A stretch of 64,000 nt of DNA from Cristatella mucedo (Eukaryota > Bryozoa > Phylactolaemata > Cristatellidae), in the NCBI GenBank assembly GCA_009760855.2, contig WPIO01000064.1, positions 528,001 to 592,000 of the forward strand, written 5' to 3'. Below are positions 41,019 through 53,575 of this stretch, in pieces; position 1 is the stretch's first letter; every line of letters starts with the position of its first letter. The notes under the pieces are model-generated. The model ran no database searches and was not told the DNA's origin. It worked only from the letters and a program-made list of their open reading frames with translations. Position numbers and translations under genes: made by a program.

Positions 41019-44000
41019 AGCAGCATCTGTTTATTCTCAATTGCTTCCATAAGTGCATTAGTCGGGTCATGCTTCAGTTCGACTGCCATGCATTTATTAT
41101 GCTCGTACATTGTTCACTTAAAACCGTGTGCTTTCGTAGTGGACTACTTTTGTCATCTGGATGTGATGGGTGGTAACTAGATAGATTTTAGTTGCCTGCT
41201 TCCCCAATAAGCTATGCTATTATTGTAAGTCGTACGGCTGTATTATTTGCTAAGAGGTCCAGACAGAAGATGATATGCTCTAGATGGTCAATATAATTTT
41301 TGCTACTTTGTGTACTACTGCCAGCCACCAGTTTGCCGGTGTGTACAGTCAATCACTTGTGCTGACAGCTGTAATTATGTGCATGTATATCCATATAGAT
41401 TATGCTTCGCTTGCAATTGGTCTTAGGTCGGAAAACGCGTGACCAGTGCCGCTATCCACTGCATATATAGGATATTATGTTTATCGACATCGTCGTGCTT
41501 GGGGAAGGGCAATTTGTACTTATATCTTCATGACTTACCAGATTGATGACTTACCGATTGAACCGTGTGCTGTCTGTTTGTGAACACGCAACGAAGATCT
41601 CTTATCTTAGGCAAAGAGGCCAGTAGATGTAGTAAAAACGTGGCTGCAGATATGCCGTATGTGCCTTATTGTCGGCGTTACCCCCAGCCTGCATTTTCGC
41701 ACTGCGGATAACTCTCCTGGTGCCACCTTGATGCCATTGGCCAGCCTGCCACATCACTTTTGTCTTCCAAAGGTTGTTGGTAACTTTCTGCCAGAATGAA
41801 TGTACATCACAAAAGTTTAAAAACTCTCCAGTTACTTAGAAACCATTCACATAAAAGTCTCTGGAACTTTTTTTGCATTCAGTTGTGCAATATGTCTAGT
41901 CATTGATACCGGAACCCTTTCTTGAATAGTGCTTCACGACCAGTACTCTCCTGTCATAGTTTTCTGGGAGGCTGTTTGCTGATTCGATGCATGTCACATT
42001 CCAGAAGGGAGTGGCTTACTGCTTGCCACATGCGAAGTGTTCTGGGATTGTCCTTCGGATCACTGCGGTTTCAATCTTAGCTGAAAAATGTCAGCAGAGC
42101 ATTTGCCTGATTGGTAAAAAGTTGGTGCACCAGAGCTAGCATTGCATATTATTCATAATTACACCATTTAAGCTCTTTACTATGTATGAGGACATGCAAT
42201 GTGCTGATAGAGGCTTTCATTCTCTGTTAACCGGACCCTTTGTGGTATTTGTTATTGCTGATATTTCAAATGTAAGCAATTCTGGGAGATTATGGTACTT
42301 TTAAAGTTACTTCTGCTATAAGCTACCAGTGGCTTGTCAATCATTCGACTGAAAGAAGCCAAGAAACCAGGTCTGCCCAAATTTGGGTTGATCCTTCGTA
42401 TTGCATGCAGTTGCATCTATTAGCAATCTGAACCAAAGTCGGTTTTACCTTTATTCAGGTAATGACTCTGCTGACGTTCTCGGGCTATAAGGTATGGTGC
42501 TATGGCAAGCCAATTACCTTCGGAGAGACTCAGGTCAAGAGATACAGAAACAGTGCATCTGCATACAGCAGACGAATGCGTGGATTCAACATGCACGAAG
42601 GTCTAGCCAAACGACACCTCGCCGATAGCTTCTCAAAAGTAGCTTATTGAATGTCGACTAGATGTCTGTTATCGGCAGCCGATTTATTGCTGACACCGAT
42701 CGCCGATGGCATCGTTGGTGCCAGAGCTGATGCCAAGGCTGATTACTCCAGCTTGCCCTTCGTACTCGACCTTCCATAACTTGCATCTGTGGAAGTGAAG
42801 GAGTGGCATTCAGGTATGGCACATGGCTGTCGTTACCTAAGCACTGGGCCGGCCTAGCAATGCATCCATCGCGGATGCATAGCACTGGTGGATTGTTTGT
42901 CCACTTGGACAGCTGTGCTGGCCCCCTAGTGTTTATCACCGCAGAACTGTTCCACTGAGCTGTTCCTTCGCTGTCTAGCTGGCCACGGCTGGCAAGAAAA
43001 TGATCGGTAGCCACAGCTGTGCCGACATGCAGTGCAATGGCATGTGAACTTGGCCCTCGGAGCGGTGGGTCCGTTCAGGGCACGGTCGATGTGTACCACT
43101 GGACTTGGATGTCGTGACTGATTGTTGCTGTCTCGTGCATCTTTTCGGTTGCAAGAAAAATGACAGCTCTAGAGAGTGCACTCGTGTTAGTGTTGACAAA
43201 AATGTGTCCATGCATATGCTGGCGACTCGCAAACGGCAGGAAAAGAGCTGGCTAGTCTTGCGTATTGTTTCAGCCAAGTTTGCTCGGGCGTTGTCTTATG
43301 AAAATCAGCAAGGGTGTTACGGCGTGGGTATAGGCTCTGTTGGAGCTGGTCGTTTGATGTGTTCCACTGCTGCAGGCAGCTTCTTAGGCCTGCCCTTGGG
43401 CTTGGTTGGACATTGGGCAGCACCGTTCTGAAGTACCTAGAAACGAGGAACCTCCGGTCATTGCTTGCACCGGACTGCTGGATGCGATCAGCTTACAGAG
43501 CGTGGTTGAGCATACCAAAAATGCAAGTTGTTGCAGCAGCCGGGTGAACAAGCAAGCCATTGTCGAGGCTGGAAACCCAGTGGGCTGGGCCAGCTGTGTA
43601 AACCGCACTGGGAGTAGGCTTCCAATATCCGAATACTAAAAAAATACTTCTGCATACAATGATTGCACTGTAATGGTTAATAAGACTGTTAGTAATTTAG
43701 GCGTTAGTGGTTTTCTTTCTAACGGATCTGACGTCAGCAAGGGCAAGTCATTTCCTTTTTCAGGGAATGCCTCAATGAACACAGTTGTATTGTATGAGCA
43801 CCTCATACCTGACAGCTCAGCTTTCGTCTGCAGTATATCATTTTGAAGCTTGTGTGTCCACTGCTTATAGTCTAAGAGCAAGGTACTGTGGGCTTTGATG
43901 TTAAAGAAATAAAGAATGTAGACGACACTGAAGAAACGCTAGATGTATAGGATAGTCTGTGCTGAGGTATTCAAGTTTGACTTGCCTATAAGCATTTTCT

Positions 44001-44190
44001 TGGCATTCCTGTGATACTATCGTCCTTGTTACGGAGTATTATACCTAGTCCATTTTACTGATACTCAGCACATTGTGACTACCGGTCTGTCGAATGCTAG
44101 AGAATAGACGACAGGCCTTCTCTAGGTAGCACCGAGAAAAATGCATGCAGAGCCAGGTAACAAACAGTGAGGGACTCGGTGGCTGCCACG
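41019..44190. other. RBBP5-BARX intergenic region
   Basis: Apart from a possible alternative last exon of RBBP5 at 42459-42490 and an AATAAA at 43908-43913 on the plus strand, no exon or known repeat was recognised. The two genes are convergent, so their 3' UTRs probably lie here. Confidence 0.5.
43908..43913 (+). terminator. Candidate polyadenylation signal
   Basis: AATAAA on the plus strand, between the convergent RBBP5 and BARX-like genes. It would suit a long RBBP5 3' UTR but is 2.9 kb past the main stop codon. Confidence 0.25.
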
Positions 44191-44624
44191 TCAGCAACCA
44201 GAGAAGAAAGCAGTGTGCTCAAACCAGCGATATGGTCGACTAGCAGCTGCAGCAATATTGCCCAATACCTCCTGCTTCCATTTCATCCGCCGGTTTTGAT
44301 ACCATGTCTTCACCTGAAGCTGTGTCAGTCCCAGGATCTCAGCCAAGTCTATCCGTTGTGGCGTGGACAGGTATTTGTGTGACTCGAATTTTTTCTCGAG
44401 ACTGAGGAGCTGGGTTTCACTGAACACCGTCCGACTGCGGCGGCACTTTTTCTGGGTGTTGCTGTCATCATTTCCCACGTGTACCTTCGAGGCCGTCTTC
44501 GAATAATCTGTCGGCAGCTGCTGCGTGACCCGAGAGCAGCTCAGCGAGGCCAAGGAGGCGTGTGCGCAAACTTTAAAACAAAGCAGACACTGCTCACGCG
44601 ACCTAGCTCTGCAGTCAATGGGGG
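44191..44624 (-). CDS. BARX: BARX-like exon 2, homeodomain
   Basis: Acceptor on the minus strand TGCTTACTTGCAG|CC at 44625 fits the phase of exon 1; alternatives closer to the homeodomain exist. The homeodomain occupies 44266-44445. The reading frame continues 24 codons past it to the stop at 44191-44193. Confidence 0.9.
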
Positions 44625-47600
44625 CTGCAAGTAAGCAAAACGTCAGACTAAGCAGGTGCTACCCTTGCAGCTTAGTTCCCAAGCTCTGCGGCTGCACATA
44701 TGTATCTCCGTCAGTAACTCCACAAAGTCATAAAGACCATGTGGGTGTTACGCAGGAGAGTTTTGTATAGCGCACTCACAGCCTAAGCGGCTTTCGGTAC
44801 GCATTCGGTAGCCAACAGACTTCGTCTCACGCAACAAAGAGAAAGTGGGAAGCATAGCAGAGTTAGGAGAGCAGTTGAGGTAGTGAGTAGCTTAGAAGTA
44901 GCAGTTCAGGACCGCTGAAAAAGATGTGCCATAGTCGGCAGTTGGAGAGTAGATGTCGTTGCGTAAGAATTGTGGAAGCGAGTTCCACAGTCTAGGACCT
45001 GCAGAGCTAAAGCTTCTGGGGCTAGCTGCTCGATCGTTGGGGGAGGGGCGCAGGTACAGCATCATCTGGATCGTCAGCTGCAGCCTGGCCATTGTATGTT
45101 CAATCGTTACTAATTTAATGAGCTACATTTGAAAGCCAAACCAGTTCTGAGCCTCTTCAATCCTACCGTGCTGATGACTTTGATAAGATGCATCAGAAAC
45201 TGGATGCTGTCGGGTGCGAATTTTAAGAGCAGCCAGATGAGGATTGTCTAGGCTTAGTGCTTGGATGGATATTCCATTGTGATAACTTCGATGGGAGATA
45301 AAAAATCCTAAAAGGTAGTTACAGAACAAAACAGTGTTCTCACTTGGATGCAGCATTTTATTGGCCGATTATCCAGAAGATAATCGTAGGGGTCACGGGT
45401 AACGTTATTTTTGCACTCGGAATTAAAAGCTTCGGTACAAACTAGACTGCTTCAAATTATATATTGGATTGGTCCGTACACGAGCTCTGGCTAGCGATTT
45501 GCAATGCTTGAGCTGAAAGGTCTGTTTTCACCTTGTACCGAAGCTAGAATATATTGCAGCATTGCCTGCAGGTCTGAGATTACCGCTTAGCTACCATGGA
45601 TAAAAACACCAAGCCGTTTTTCTTATGTAATTCATTTGTTTAGCTCCCTGAAAGAACTTAAATCCTGGGCTCGAGCCTACAACTGCATTCACCTTGACCT
45701 TGGTCGGGGCTCGAACCTTAACCACAGGCCCAAGACAGCTCTATGCGTTAGGTTTTAGAGATAGGCATAAATATGGGAAAGTGCAACGAATGAATGCTTA
45801 CTGGCTGCGCTTTGCCTGTGAGATTGGGTCCCATGAGGAAGTTCTTGGCCACGGAAATCTGGGCTCAATTAGTTGCAACCTACCTTTAAAAATACCCGTT
45901 TGCTGGCTAGTATGCATTGGACAATGGCCAACAGCCGGACCTATACGTAAGAAGAATGATAGGTGCACAGGAGCTCCAAATTGCCTCAGAAAGACACTCA
46001 TCATTCAGAGTGAGGTAAATTTTCCGGGTTACTGGGAAAGGCAATGATGCTGGGCCCCGAAATGTGAAGAGTCCAGGGAAGCTGAGATCTAGGAGCACCG
46101 AAATGCAAAGAGCTCTAGTTAAGATGCAACAGCGGCGACAACTTTGTTGGAATGTGGTCTGCTTGCCGCCATCTGAAATCCTTATTGCCTTCTAGTTTAT
46201 TGGACTTGCCATATCGTAGATCGTGGGTAAGCACAGAGGGTAAAGGGTCTCTAATTATGGCTCCATTCTCAGCAGGTCTCGCTGTGAAAACTGAAAGGCT
46301 GTACCGTGTGCCCCAAACCCTGCTTATCTTCTCGAATGCTCTGTTGCATGCAAATTACCACAATCCGCCCAGTCTAGCTGAGCACTTGGGAGCTGTGACC
46401 GAAGGTGTCATTTGCTGCGCTGCATTAAACCCGTTCGAAATTTCCAAAGCGCCTTGGGACTAGCCGGGCACAAGCTTGATGAAATCGCACTACTTTTGAC
46501 CAAGTAGACCTTTCCATTTCAGACGAGCTGGGCTGGCCAAGTGATTCGCTATGGGCTGGAAGCCTAAGGCTGTCGTGAAGTCTCTCCCTCGCTCTCTCCA
46601 GCTCTCTCGCTTGGTGACTCACTTTCCAAACAGCTATTGGTGCCTTTCATGGCGTTTGAGGACACGGCTCCCTCCCCCCCACCAGTCAGAACCCCTCCTT
46701 CCTCCCTAAGGAAAGCTACCTCGTCGCCGAGAGTGAACCCAAGACGCCAGTGGAGTTATATTTTTGGAGCTCGCCGCCAAGGCCCCGAAAACAGCTCCCC
46801 CATACATCCTAATGCTTACGAAAGCAGGTCACGAGTCATTCCTTTAGGAAGATAATATTTATGGCCGTCAGGTGGACGTTGGTGAAAATATTTTGGGATT
46901 GTAATAGCTCATCGCAGGCTCTACGGCTTCACATTGATAAGTCAGCACCTCCACGATAAATCTAGCGAACCCCATGCCCCATGAGCACGGGGTTCACTAG
47001 ATCTAGGGCAATTAAGTGCGACCCATGCGGTGGCTGGTGCTGCTGAGGCAGTCGAGTACTCAGCCAATCCTGCCAAGGCCCAGGGGTTAGGCAGGCTGGC
47101 TGAGCGCCGAGGGCTCAGCTGTCGGTGGCTGGCTTCGCTGTGCGCTGTGCTGGAGCTCGTGCGGCAAGGCTGCTCAGTGCGTTGGCTCGCTAAGATCTGC
47201 ATGACGCCCTGCCGAGATCGACCAGCTGTCGCGCCCGTGCTTCGGTGCGTGCCAAAAATCGGAGGAGAGTCGATGGCACCGTTGCTTCTCGTGCCGTGCG
47301 ACAGGATAATGTGGATAGAGAGGCTGGCTGGTGAGCCGAGGTCAACCGCACATCAGCCGTAACCTGAGACACATTGAGCCCCTATCTGTCGCCTGACAAG
47401 AGGCGGACATACAGACAGGACCCAGGGAGACCGCAACTAAACCAGGGAGTTCTCCTGGATCGACCTTGTGGGTGGGACGGGGGGGGCCCATCAAGTCCTG
47501 AAAGCATTAGGCAGCGGTCGAGCAGCGGGGAAGCACTGGGCTGGACGACGATACACCGCAGGTCGCGCCCGCGAAATTGCTAGCAGCAGCAGATGTTTAT

Positions 47601-49626
47601 GCACGGCCCGGGGCAGCCGCATGGCCGAGTAAACCTGAACCGACGACCCGCTAGGCCCCGAGTATTCCGCCCGTTTCCGGTGAGAGGCGGTCGGTTGGTC
47701 TGCCGAGCTAGCCAGTGCATAGCAGCATCCGCCCCCTGCTCACCAGTCATTCCTGCCTGACGTCTGGGAGGCATATGACCACAGCTTAGCTCAGAATCTG
47801 CCCAAACTGCAGTAGCTGAGCGGAATGGCCGTGACCGACCTAGAAACTGCCGCCTATGCACGCTGGGATGTTGACCTCTAGTCCCGCCTGTAGCGGGAGC
47901 TGGAGAATTTGAAAGGAGCTTCGCGGATAAATAGCATGACAACTGGAGACACCACTCGTACGTTCCGTTTGAGGTAATGCCTGCAGAGGACCGGACCGCA
48001 TATCAAAAGAGTAGGAAGGAGGAGGAAATGGAGTAAGAGGACGGCGAGGTCATGGTGTTGCATCACTACTGAGCGACGACCGTAGCACCTGTCTCCAATC
48101 AGGTCGGAAGGCTCGCACTTATGTAGATCTGCAATCGCCACGACCCATTCAGCCAGTAGCATTTCCTCTTTCTTTTCATCTCCCGGTGCAGACGCGAGTA
48201 CGTTAGTGGGTTGACGTGAAGAGCCGTGGGTACTCGCGAGGGTGGTAGTAGTGGTGGTAAAAGGTAGCCTAGGTGAGAGGAACGAGCCACCTGGGAAATG
48301 AGGCAAACAGACCAAGGACAGGGAGGGTGAGGGAGAGAGGGGCGGTGGAGGAGTAGACAGACATAGCAAAGCAGAGAGCGAGAGAGAAAGACTGTGGATG
48401 AGTCGACATGTAGCTGAGGAGAGAGGCTAAATGATGGGAGCAGCCGCGGACTCTGCCTTGTGCAGGTGGCCCTAATCGAATGAAGTTTCTGCGCTTTTAA
48501 ATCACTTAGTTAAGTGTCACTCCATACTCGTTGTTTCCACATACTCTGTGCACAATCAAATGACACGTGTATACCTAAGCAGCCAGCGCTGGCATCGATA
48601 GATGCAGCCCTGACTAGCATTCTAATGGACCTCGGGGCCTACTCTTGTTCGCTTCCACATATCACATAGACAATTTACTATGATTATTTATATCACAAGA
48701 ATATCTTTCGGTATCAAACTTTGGCTAAAGAAAAAATTTAGTTGATTCAACAGCCTCACGGATGTATCGGCAGAAGAGCCTTAACGGCTATCCCCAGCGC
48801 TAGCAGTGGGCAATAAAGGATCGGCCACTTCAGGACTCGACCACATGAGCCTGGGTCGTGAAGAGCGAGAGCTTTGCCACTAGGTTAGGTCCCAGGGTGC
48901 AAGTGCCCGGCTAAACAATGGCTAAATGTGGTCGAACGGCTTAACAGGCGTTGCAAGTCGGAGCTGACATACCCTGAACAGACAGCAAGTCGAACAACTC
49001 CAATGCTCTTTCTTACTAGTACTTAGATCGCGCTAGGCGACAGAAAAGCTCTAGCTTTTTGCAGACCCGAACGGGTAAACGGACAAGCGGTCGAGTCGGC
49101 GTTCGGCATTCCTACAGGCTTATTGGCCGAGGCTCCGAGCGCTCGGACCGGATCTGACACCGAGCTCGCTGTTAGGTCACGAAGGGCTCGCTTTCGGGGG
49201 CGCCCGGCCTTGGCAAACGCATAGATCCATCCATCGGTCAGTCGCATCGAGGCGACGAGCGCGAGCGATGGCTCGTGCGAAACTCGGAGAGCCTTCGCCC
49301 GTGACCCTCGCCCAATGCGGCTCCCTGCGGCTTGCCGCAGACGGACGCAGCACGGCGGCGATGAGCAGCGACTTTGCACTGCTTTGCATTCATTCACCAG
49401 CGGCGCCATGAAGTCGCAAATAGGAGGCGTAATTGAGCGACGCGAGCGTTAATTATACAATTGTGTTTCCGGTTAGGTATGGAACGGTGCAGGCCGACTG
49501 TGGCAGCATTGCTCGATGCTGCAACGAGTAGTTCTAGAGTAGTTGAGACGCGAAAAAAGGGTCTAGTGAATGCGATTGGAAAAAGCCAAGGCCTCATCCA
49601 CGGTAGATGCGTGCGAAAACTGCAAG

Positions 49627-49698
<72 letters not shown>

Positions 49699-50126
49699 AC
49701 TTGCATGTGCGTGCCTTCGTGTGTGCGCGCGTGATTTTTAGGTGATAATCAGATTGAGGATCCCGCAAAATTACTTTTTAGGGATTGTGGCTGGTCGTCT
49801 AATAGTCTCGGTTTCAGAGGTTGGACTCTTACTACCGACTTGATGTACGCCCGAGCTAGCAAATTCGTATCGTTTGCCTCGCTATCCCACGACGGCTTAA
49901 GACCAAAGCGAAGCCCGCCTCCTCTGGACGACCGCAGTCTATTAGGGGTGCAGCAAAGGCGTAGCAGCAGAGAAGGCGAACGTGAACGCTGCGATTGTAA
50001 GAATTCGATCGCCGCTTGTCGGCCGCTGGTTTCAGCGATGAATTCGATTCTCGTCGCATGGTGCTGCGGGCAGAAAGAGAAGGACAGAGAGAAAGAATGG
50101 GAGAGAGAGAGACAGAGAGTGAGAGA

Positions 50127-50215
<89 letters not shown>

Positions 50216-50223
50216 GTGAGAGA

Positions 50224-50317
<94 letters not shown>

Positions 50318-50961
50318 CAAAGAGAGGGAGAGAGACAGAGAGAGGGAGAGAGACAGAGAGAGACAGACAGAGAGAAGGATAGAGAGGGAGAAAGAGGGAG
50401 GGAGAGAGAAAGAGAGAGAGAAAGAGAGAGACGGGATAAGTAGAAGCCAGATGCAGAAAGAGCGTTTTAACAAAACGTAAGCGTCTGTTTTCGTCTGGTT
50501 TCGACCCTTGCGCAGCGTTTCTGGCATCCTCCTTCGGCCGTGCCGCTACAGCAACCGACGGCCAGCCCAGAGCAGCGCCAGTGCCAGCGTGCGCCAAGCG
50601 CTTGAATATGCTTACATGTCTGCAGGAACACGAGTTCCGGCGCCAGCCGCGCCCACCGCTCGTCGATCATCGCGAAACCGCCTCCGCGATTGCCGGCGGC
50701 CGCCTGTGCGACGGGCAGCAGGCGTCGCACGCCGGCTGCCGCTGCGTCGCAGCTTCGCGAGTCCTCGCCGCTGCTGCCGTCGTCGGGCGCCTCTGTCCCC
50801 GGATTTGCCGTAGTGGTCGAAGCCGGCGACATCGCTGGTATCGCTGCCGCGTCCTCACTGGGAGCGGCGGCGGCGGCCGCCGCTGCCGCCACAGGACGCT
50901 GGCTGTCGTCGCCGAGAATGTCGCTGATGTAGAAAGAAGTGCACTTCCTCTTCTCCTCCAT
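44191..50961 (-). CDS. BARX: BARX-class homeobox transcription factor (two exons)
   Basis: Exon 1 (50961-50616) and exon 2 (44624-44191) join in phase 1 to a 259-aa model. Residues 10-16 (FYISDIL) are an eh1-type FxIxxIL motif for Groucho/TLE co-repressor binding, followed by poly-Ala and an acidic/Ser segment. Residues 176-235 are a full homeodomain with R5, W48, Q50, N51 and R53. Its RRSRTVF start, [13 protein letters not shown] helix 2 region and [15 protein letters not shown] helix 3 match BARX proteins better than BARHL or BSX. It would act in the nucleus as a sequence-specific, probably repressing, developmental regulator. The homeodomain is not split by an intron. The 6 kb intron holds a LINE-B piece, SINE copies and microsatellites. 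An additional small exon between the two cannot be excluded. Confidence 0.82.
44697..45018 (-). mobile_element. LINE-B 3' fragment in BARX-like intron
   Basis: ATGTATCTCCGTCAGTAACT and CCACAAAGTCATAAAGACCA, then the inverted ORF end to CACAGTCTAGGACCTGCAGA. It starts about 70 bp upstream (in gene sense) of the homeodomain exon. Confidence 0.9.
45630..45745 (-). mobile_element. SINE-2 copy, decayed
   Basis: TTAGCTCCCTGAAAGAACTT, CTGGGCTCGAGCC, TTGGTCGGGGCTCGAACCTT and AACCACAGGCCCAAG keep the order tail, B box, A box on the minus strand. Confidence 0.6.
45750..48730. other. BARX-like intron, unassigned part
   Basis: No recognised repeat or exon. Base composition rises in GC towards 47-48 kb. 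Open frames up to 163 codons (e.g. minus 47878-48369) are low-complexity and show no domain. Confidence 0.5.
48731..48892 (-). mobile_element. SINE-1 copy, decayed
   Basis: AAAAAATTTAGTTGATTCAA, CAGCCTCACGG, AGAAGAGCCTTAACGGCTAT and an altered B-box region (GGACTCGACCACATGAGCC). Confidence 0.7.
49628..49697. repeat. (GT)n microsatellite
   Basis: About 35 GT units, followed by a GC-richer GTGCATGTGCGTGCC stretch. Confidence 0.95.
50080..50442. repeat. Compound (GA)n/(TA)n/(CA)n microsatellite
   Basis: Order: GA-rich, (TA)n to 50210, CACACGTGAGAGAGAC, (AT)n, (CA)n, (TA)n to 50299, then GA-rich to about 50440. Lies 170 bp past the BARX-like exon 1 donor, within the intron. The open frames here are artefacts. 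Confidence 0.95.
50616..50961 (-). CDS. BARX: BARX-like exon 1, eh1 motif
   Basis: The ATG at 50961 begins [19 protein letters not shown]. Poly-Ala and Ser/Asp/Gly-rich stretches follow. The strong donor GACAT|GTAAGC (minus strand, at 50616/50615) leaves phase 1. It sits in a GC-rich island. Confidence 0.85.
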
Positions 50962-52900
50962 AGTAGTCCTCCGAGCGGTTGCGTTAGCCGTTGCTCGTTG
51001 CTGGCGGAGGCGATAGGTGCTTCGCAGCGGAGCGGAGAGCGACGACTACCCGGCGGGTGCGTCCAGCGCTCTCCTGCAGCGAGATGGGCAGGCCGCCGAC
51101 ACCCGCTACCGGCTCCGGTCGCGGCGGCTATGAAAGCAATTTGTCATCAATTGGCAGGGCCCTCGCCGCTCGCGCTTAGTGCACCCGCGGTGCAGGCCAC
51201 TGGGCTGGCCGCGGCCTGCAGAGATTCCCTTCCGCAGTCCTTAGGTGGGCAGCGCGAGCTAATTCGATCAGAGGCCGGATCTTCGCTGCCCAAAGAAAAG
51301 GAATATTGTTTTACTCGTCGCGAGACGAAGCTACTAATTGCGAGCACCAAAAAGCAAAGTGGCGGCCCACTTTGGTGCTTCTCCGGCGATTAGTGGTGCT
51401 AGGGCCCGCCCACGGGCTCTATCGCCTCGCCTCTGCCACCGCCGCCTCATCACCAAAGTCCAAATGCACACACTGCGAACCGTCGACAGGGTGAGGGAGA
51501 ATCGCGTCCCGTCTAGAATTCCCAGCTCGAGCAGACGCGGCTGCTTGTGCACCGCATGCTTACCGCCGCCGCACGCGCATCGAGACATCAGATCTCGCTC
51601 TCGGAGAGATGGGTCGAGCATTGACGGCTGCCCCGAAACAGTTGGTATTCGTCTCGTTCTCGTCGCTCGCGGACGATCGCGGCCTCAGCCGGTAGGAGAG
51701 CGATAGCAGCAGCCAAAGACTTTGAAGAAGAAGGCTCGAACTCGCCACTGGATGTAGTATATGCTCTCACAACGGCATATGCACGACAACGCGAAGAACG
51801 CCGAAGTGGGCTCACATGACACGGATACACGTGCATTGCAGCGGTTTGCCGGTCGCGGCAATGCGAGCGAGCTACTACGAGCCAAGCACGACCGGAGGGA
51901 CTCGTCGTAACTGGAAGACTCGTACTGTCGCTCGTTACTTTGTTACTGCATTTTTTAGATCCGCCTCTCGCTCCGCCACGCTCCGACGTTTATGCTTGTC
52001 TCTAAACGAAAATCCCTCTGCACATGCACGCGCATCCGAGAGGGGAGAGCTCCCGCCCACGTTGGCCGGCGGTAAGGGCGACATTACTGCTTCGCTCATG
52101 GACCGGGCTGGCGTCACGTGACCAGGCCGACTCCGCTGGCCCCGCTTGACCGCCTGAAACGCGGCTGGCGAGAAGCTCATAGGTTACAGAGTGCCGCTCC
52201 TACGAAGAAACTGGGCCGGACCAGAGAGCAAGACGTCGAAGACGGCGGCTCGCTTCCGCCTTTATTCCCTTCGCATTCTCCCTCTTTTTCGTTGCCTTTC
52301 GTGGGCCTCGAGACTCGTGTGAGGCGTGTTGTGGAGTGCAGCGACCGCGCGGAACCGGCGATTGCTATAAAAAAAAAACATACGCCAACACTGCACAATG
52401 AACACTCACACAGGCGGCATTTGCGGCCCGGGAGTCGGCGTCGGCGGGCGGGCGCCTCGATGCCAGGGGTGGGCGCGATTTCGGCGGCTCGTTCCTAGGC
52501 CGGTCTTCCTAGGCTTCCTAGGCCGGTCTTCAAAAGGTTGCGACGTGAGAGCTGAATCTTGGTACGGCAACTGGCGGTAGCAGCTGCAGCAGCCAGCAGC
52601 GGCAGCGCTTCAGTGGGCTGGAGGTTTCGGAGCAATTCACCGCTCGAGGCCTCCTTTTGCCCTCGGCCTCAGCATCTCAGTTCGGTCTCGGTCTCGCGGT
52701 TGTTCCGAGTAGCAGGTGTCGGGCGCCTGGAGGCTACGTCGCGGCAGGGGCTGCGCGGAATGAAAAAGTCCTGAGTGAATCCGAAATCTCAACGTTTCGC
52801 GATCACACGCGAGGCTGCGATCCCGTCCACTTCCACCGACTGCCGCCATGCGGCTCGGACGTAGAGGCGACGATTTGAAGGATCCCGAGTCGGCTCGCCA
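50962..52900. promoter_or_regulatory. GC/CpG-rich region upstream of BARX-like gene
   Basis: A CpG-dense stretch starts at exon 1 and extends upstream of the gene. It is a plausible promoter and 5' UTR, but no TATA box or initiator was seen. Overlapping open frames (up to 270 codons, e.g. plus 50581-51393) are Arg/Ala/Pro-rich by-products of composition. Confidence 0.4.
52493..52531. repeat. Short direct repeat with CCTAGG palindromes
   Basis: TTCCTAGGCCGGTCTTC occurs twice, separated by CTAGGC, with three CCTAGG palindromes in 39 bp. Confidence 0.8.
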
Positions 52901-53415
52901 GCCAACAACCACTCGCTCCGAGATGAACGCTTCCACTACGGACCCGCACCGCGCCGAGCATCCCCATCCACATCCGGTCGCACTCATCGAAGCCGAGTCG
53001 TAGGCGCCGGCAGAGCGAGGCGAGACCGAGGCAGTTCGGTGCTCAACGACCTAGGTGCCCAGCTGCCCGCGAGCTCAGGCTAGAACTCTTCAATTCGATT
53101 AGCCACCGGCCGATGCGCTTTCCTTCCTTCAGACTAGGAGTGGAGCGTCGGCGAGAGTCGGAGCTAGCTGGCTGGCTGGTTCTCGCAGCGCGACTAAGCA
53201 GCCGCCGCCACCGCCGCAGCGGATTGCGACTCGACCCACAAAGCACTCACGCACGCTCGAACGCGTTCGTCCATCAGTTTTTGATGGCCAATTTTCCGTG
53301 CATGAAGAAAGGCTGTGCATGGGGGAGGCTTGGCCTGTAAAAGCTTCGGAAAATATTGCTCCTCACTTACCCGAAGACACACACGCGCCCACAAACACAT
53401 AAGCACACACGAGAA

Positions 53416-53575
<160 letters not shown>

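Noticed and set aside
42462-42650. Independent 62-codon gene
   Set aside because: The start lies right behind a splice acceptor and the frame contains a good donor (AAG|GTATGG). It is better seen as a possible exon than as a separate gene.
49749-50597. 282-codon minus frame with long Ser/Leu and Tyr/Ile runs
   Set aside because: The runs are translations of (GA)n, (TA)n and (CA)n microsatellites, not protein repeats.
50581-51393. 270-codon plus-strand open frame
   Set aside because: It overlaps the BARX-like exon 1 on the opposite strand. Its Arg/Ala/Pro/Cys bias is explained by CpG-rich composition, and it shows no domain.
53113-53340. Coding exon in the GC-rich block before the (AT)n tract
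   Set aside because: Short, Arg/Ser-rich, no domain and frames open on both strands.
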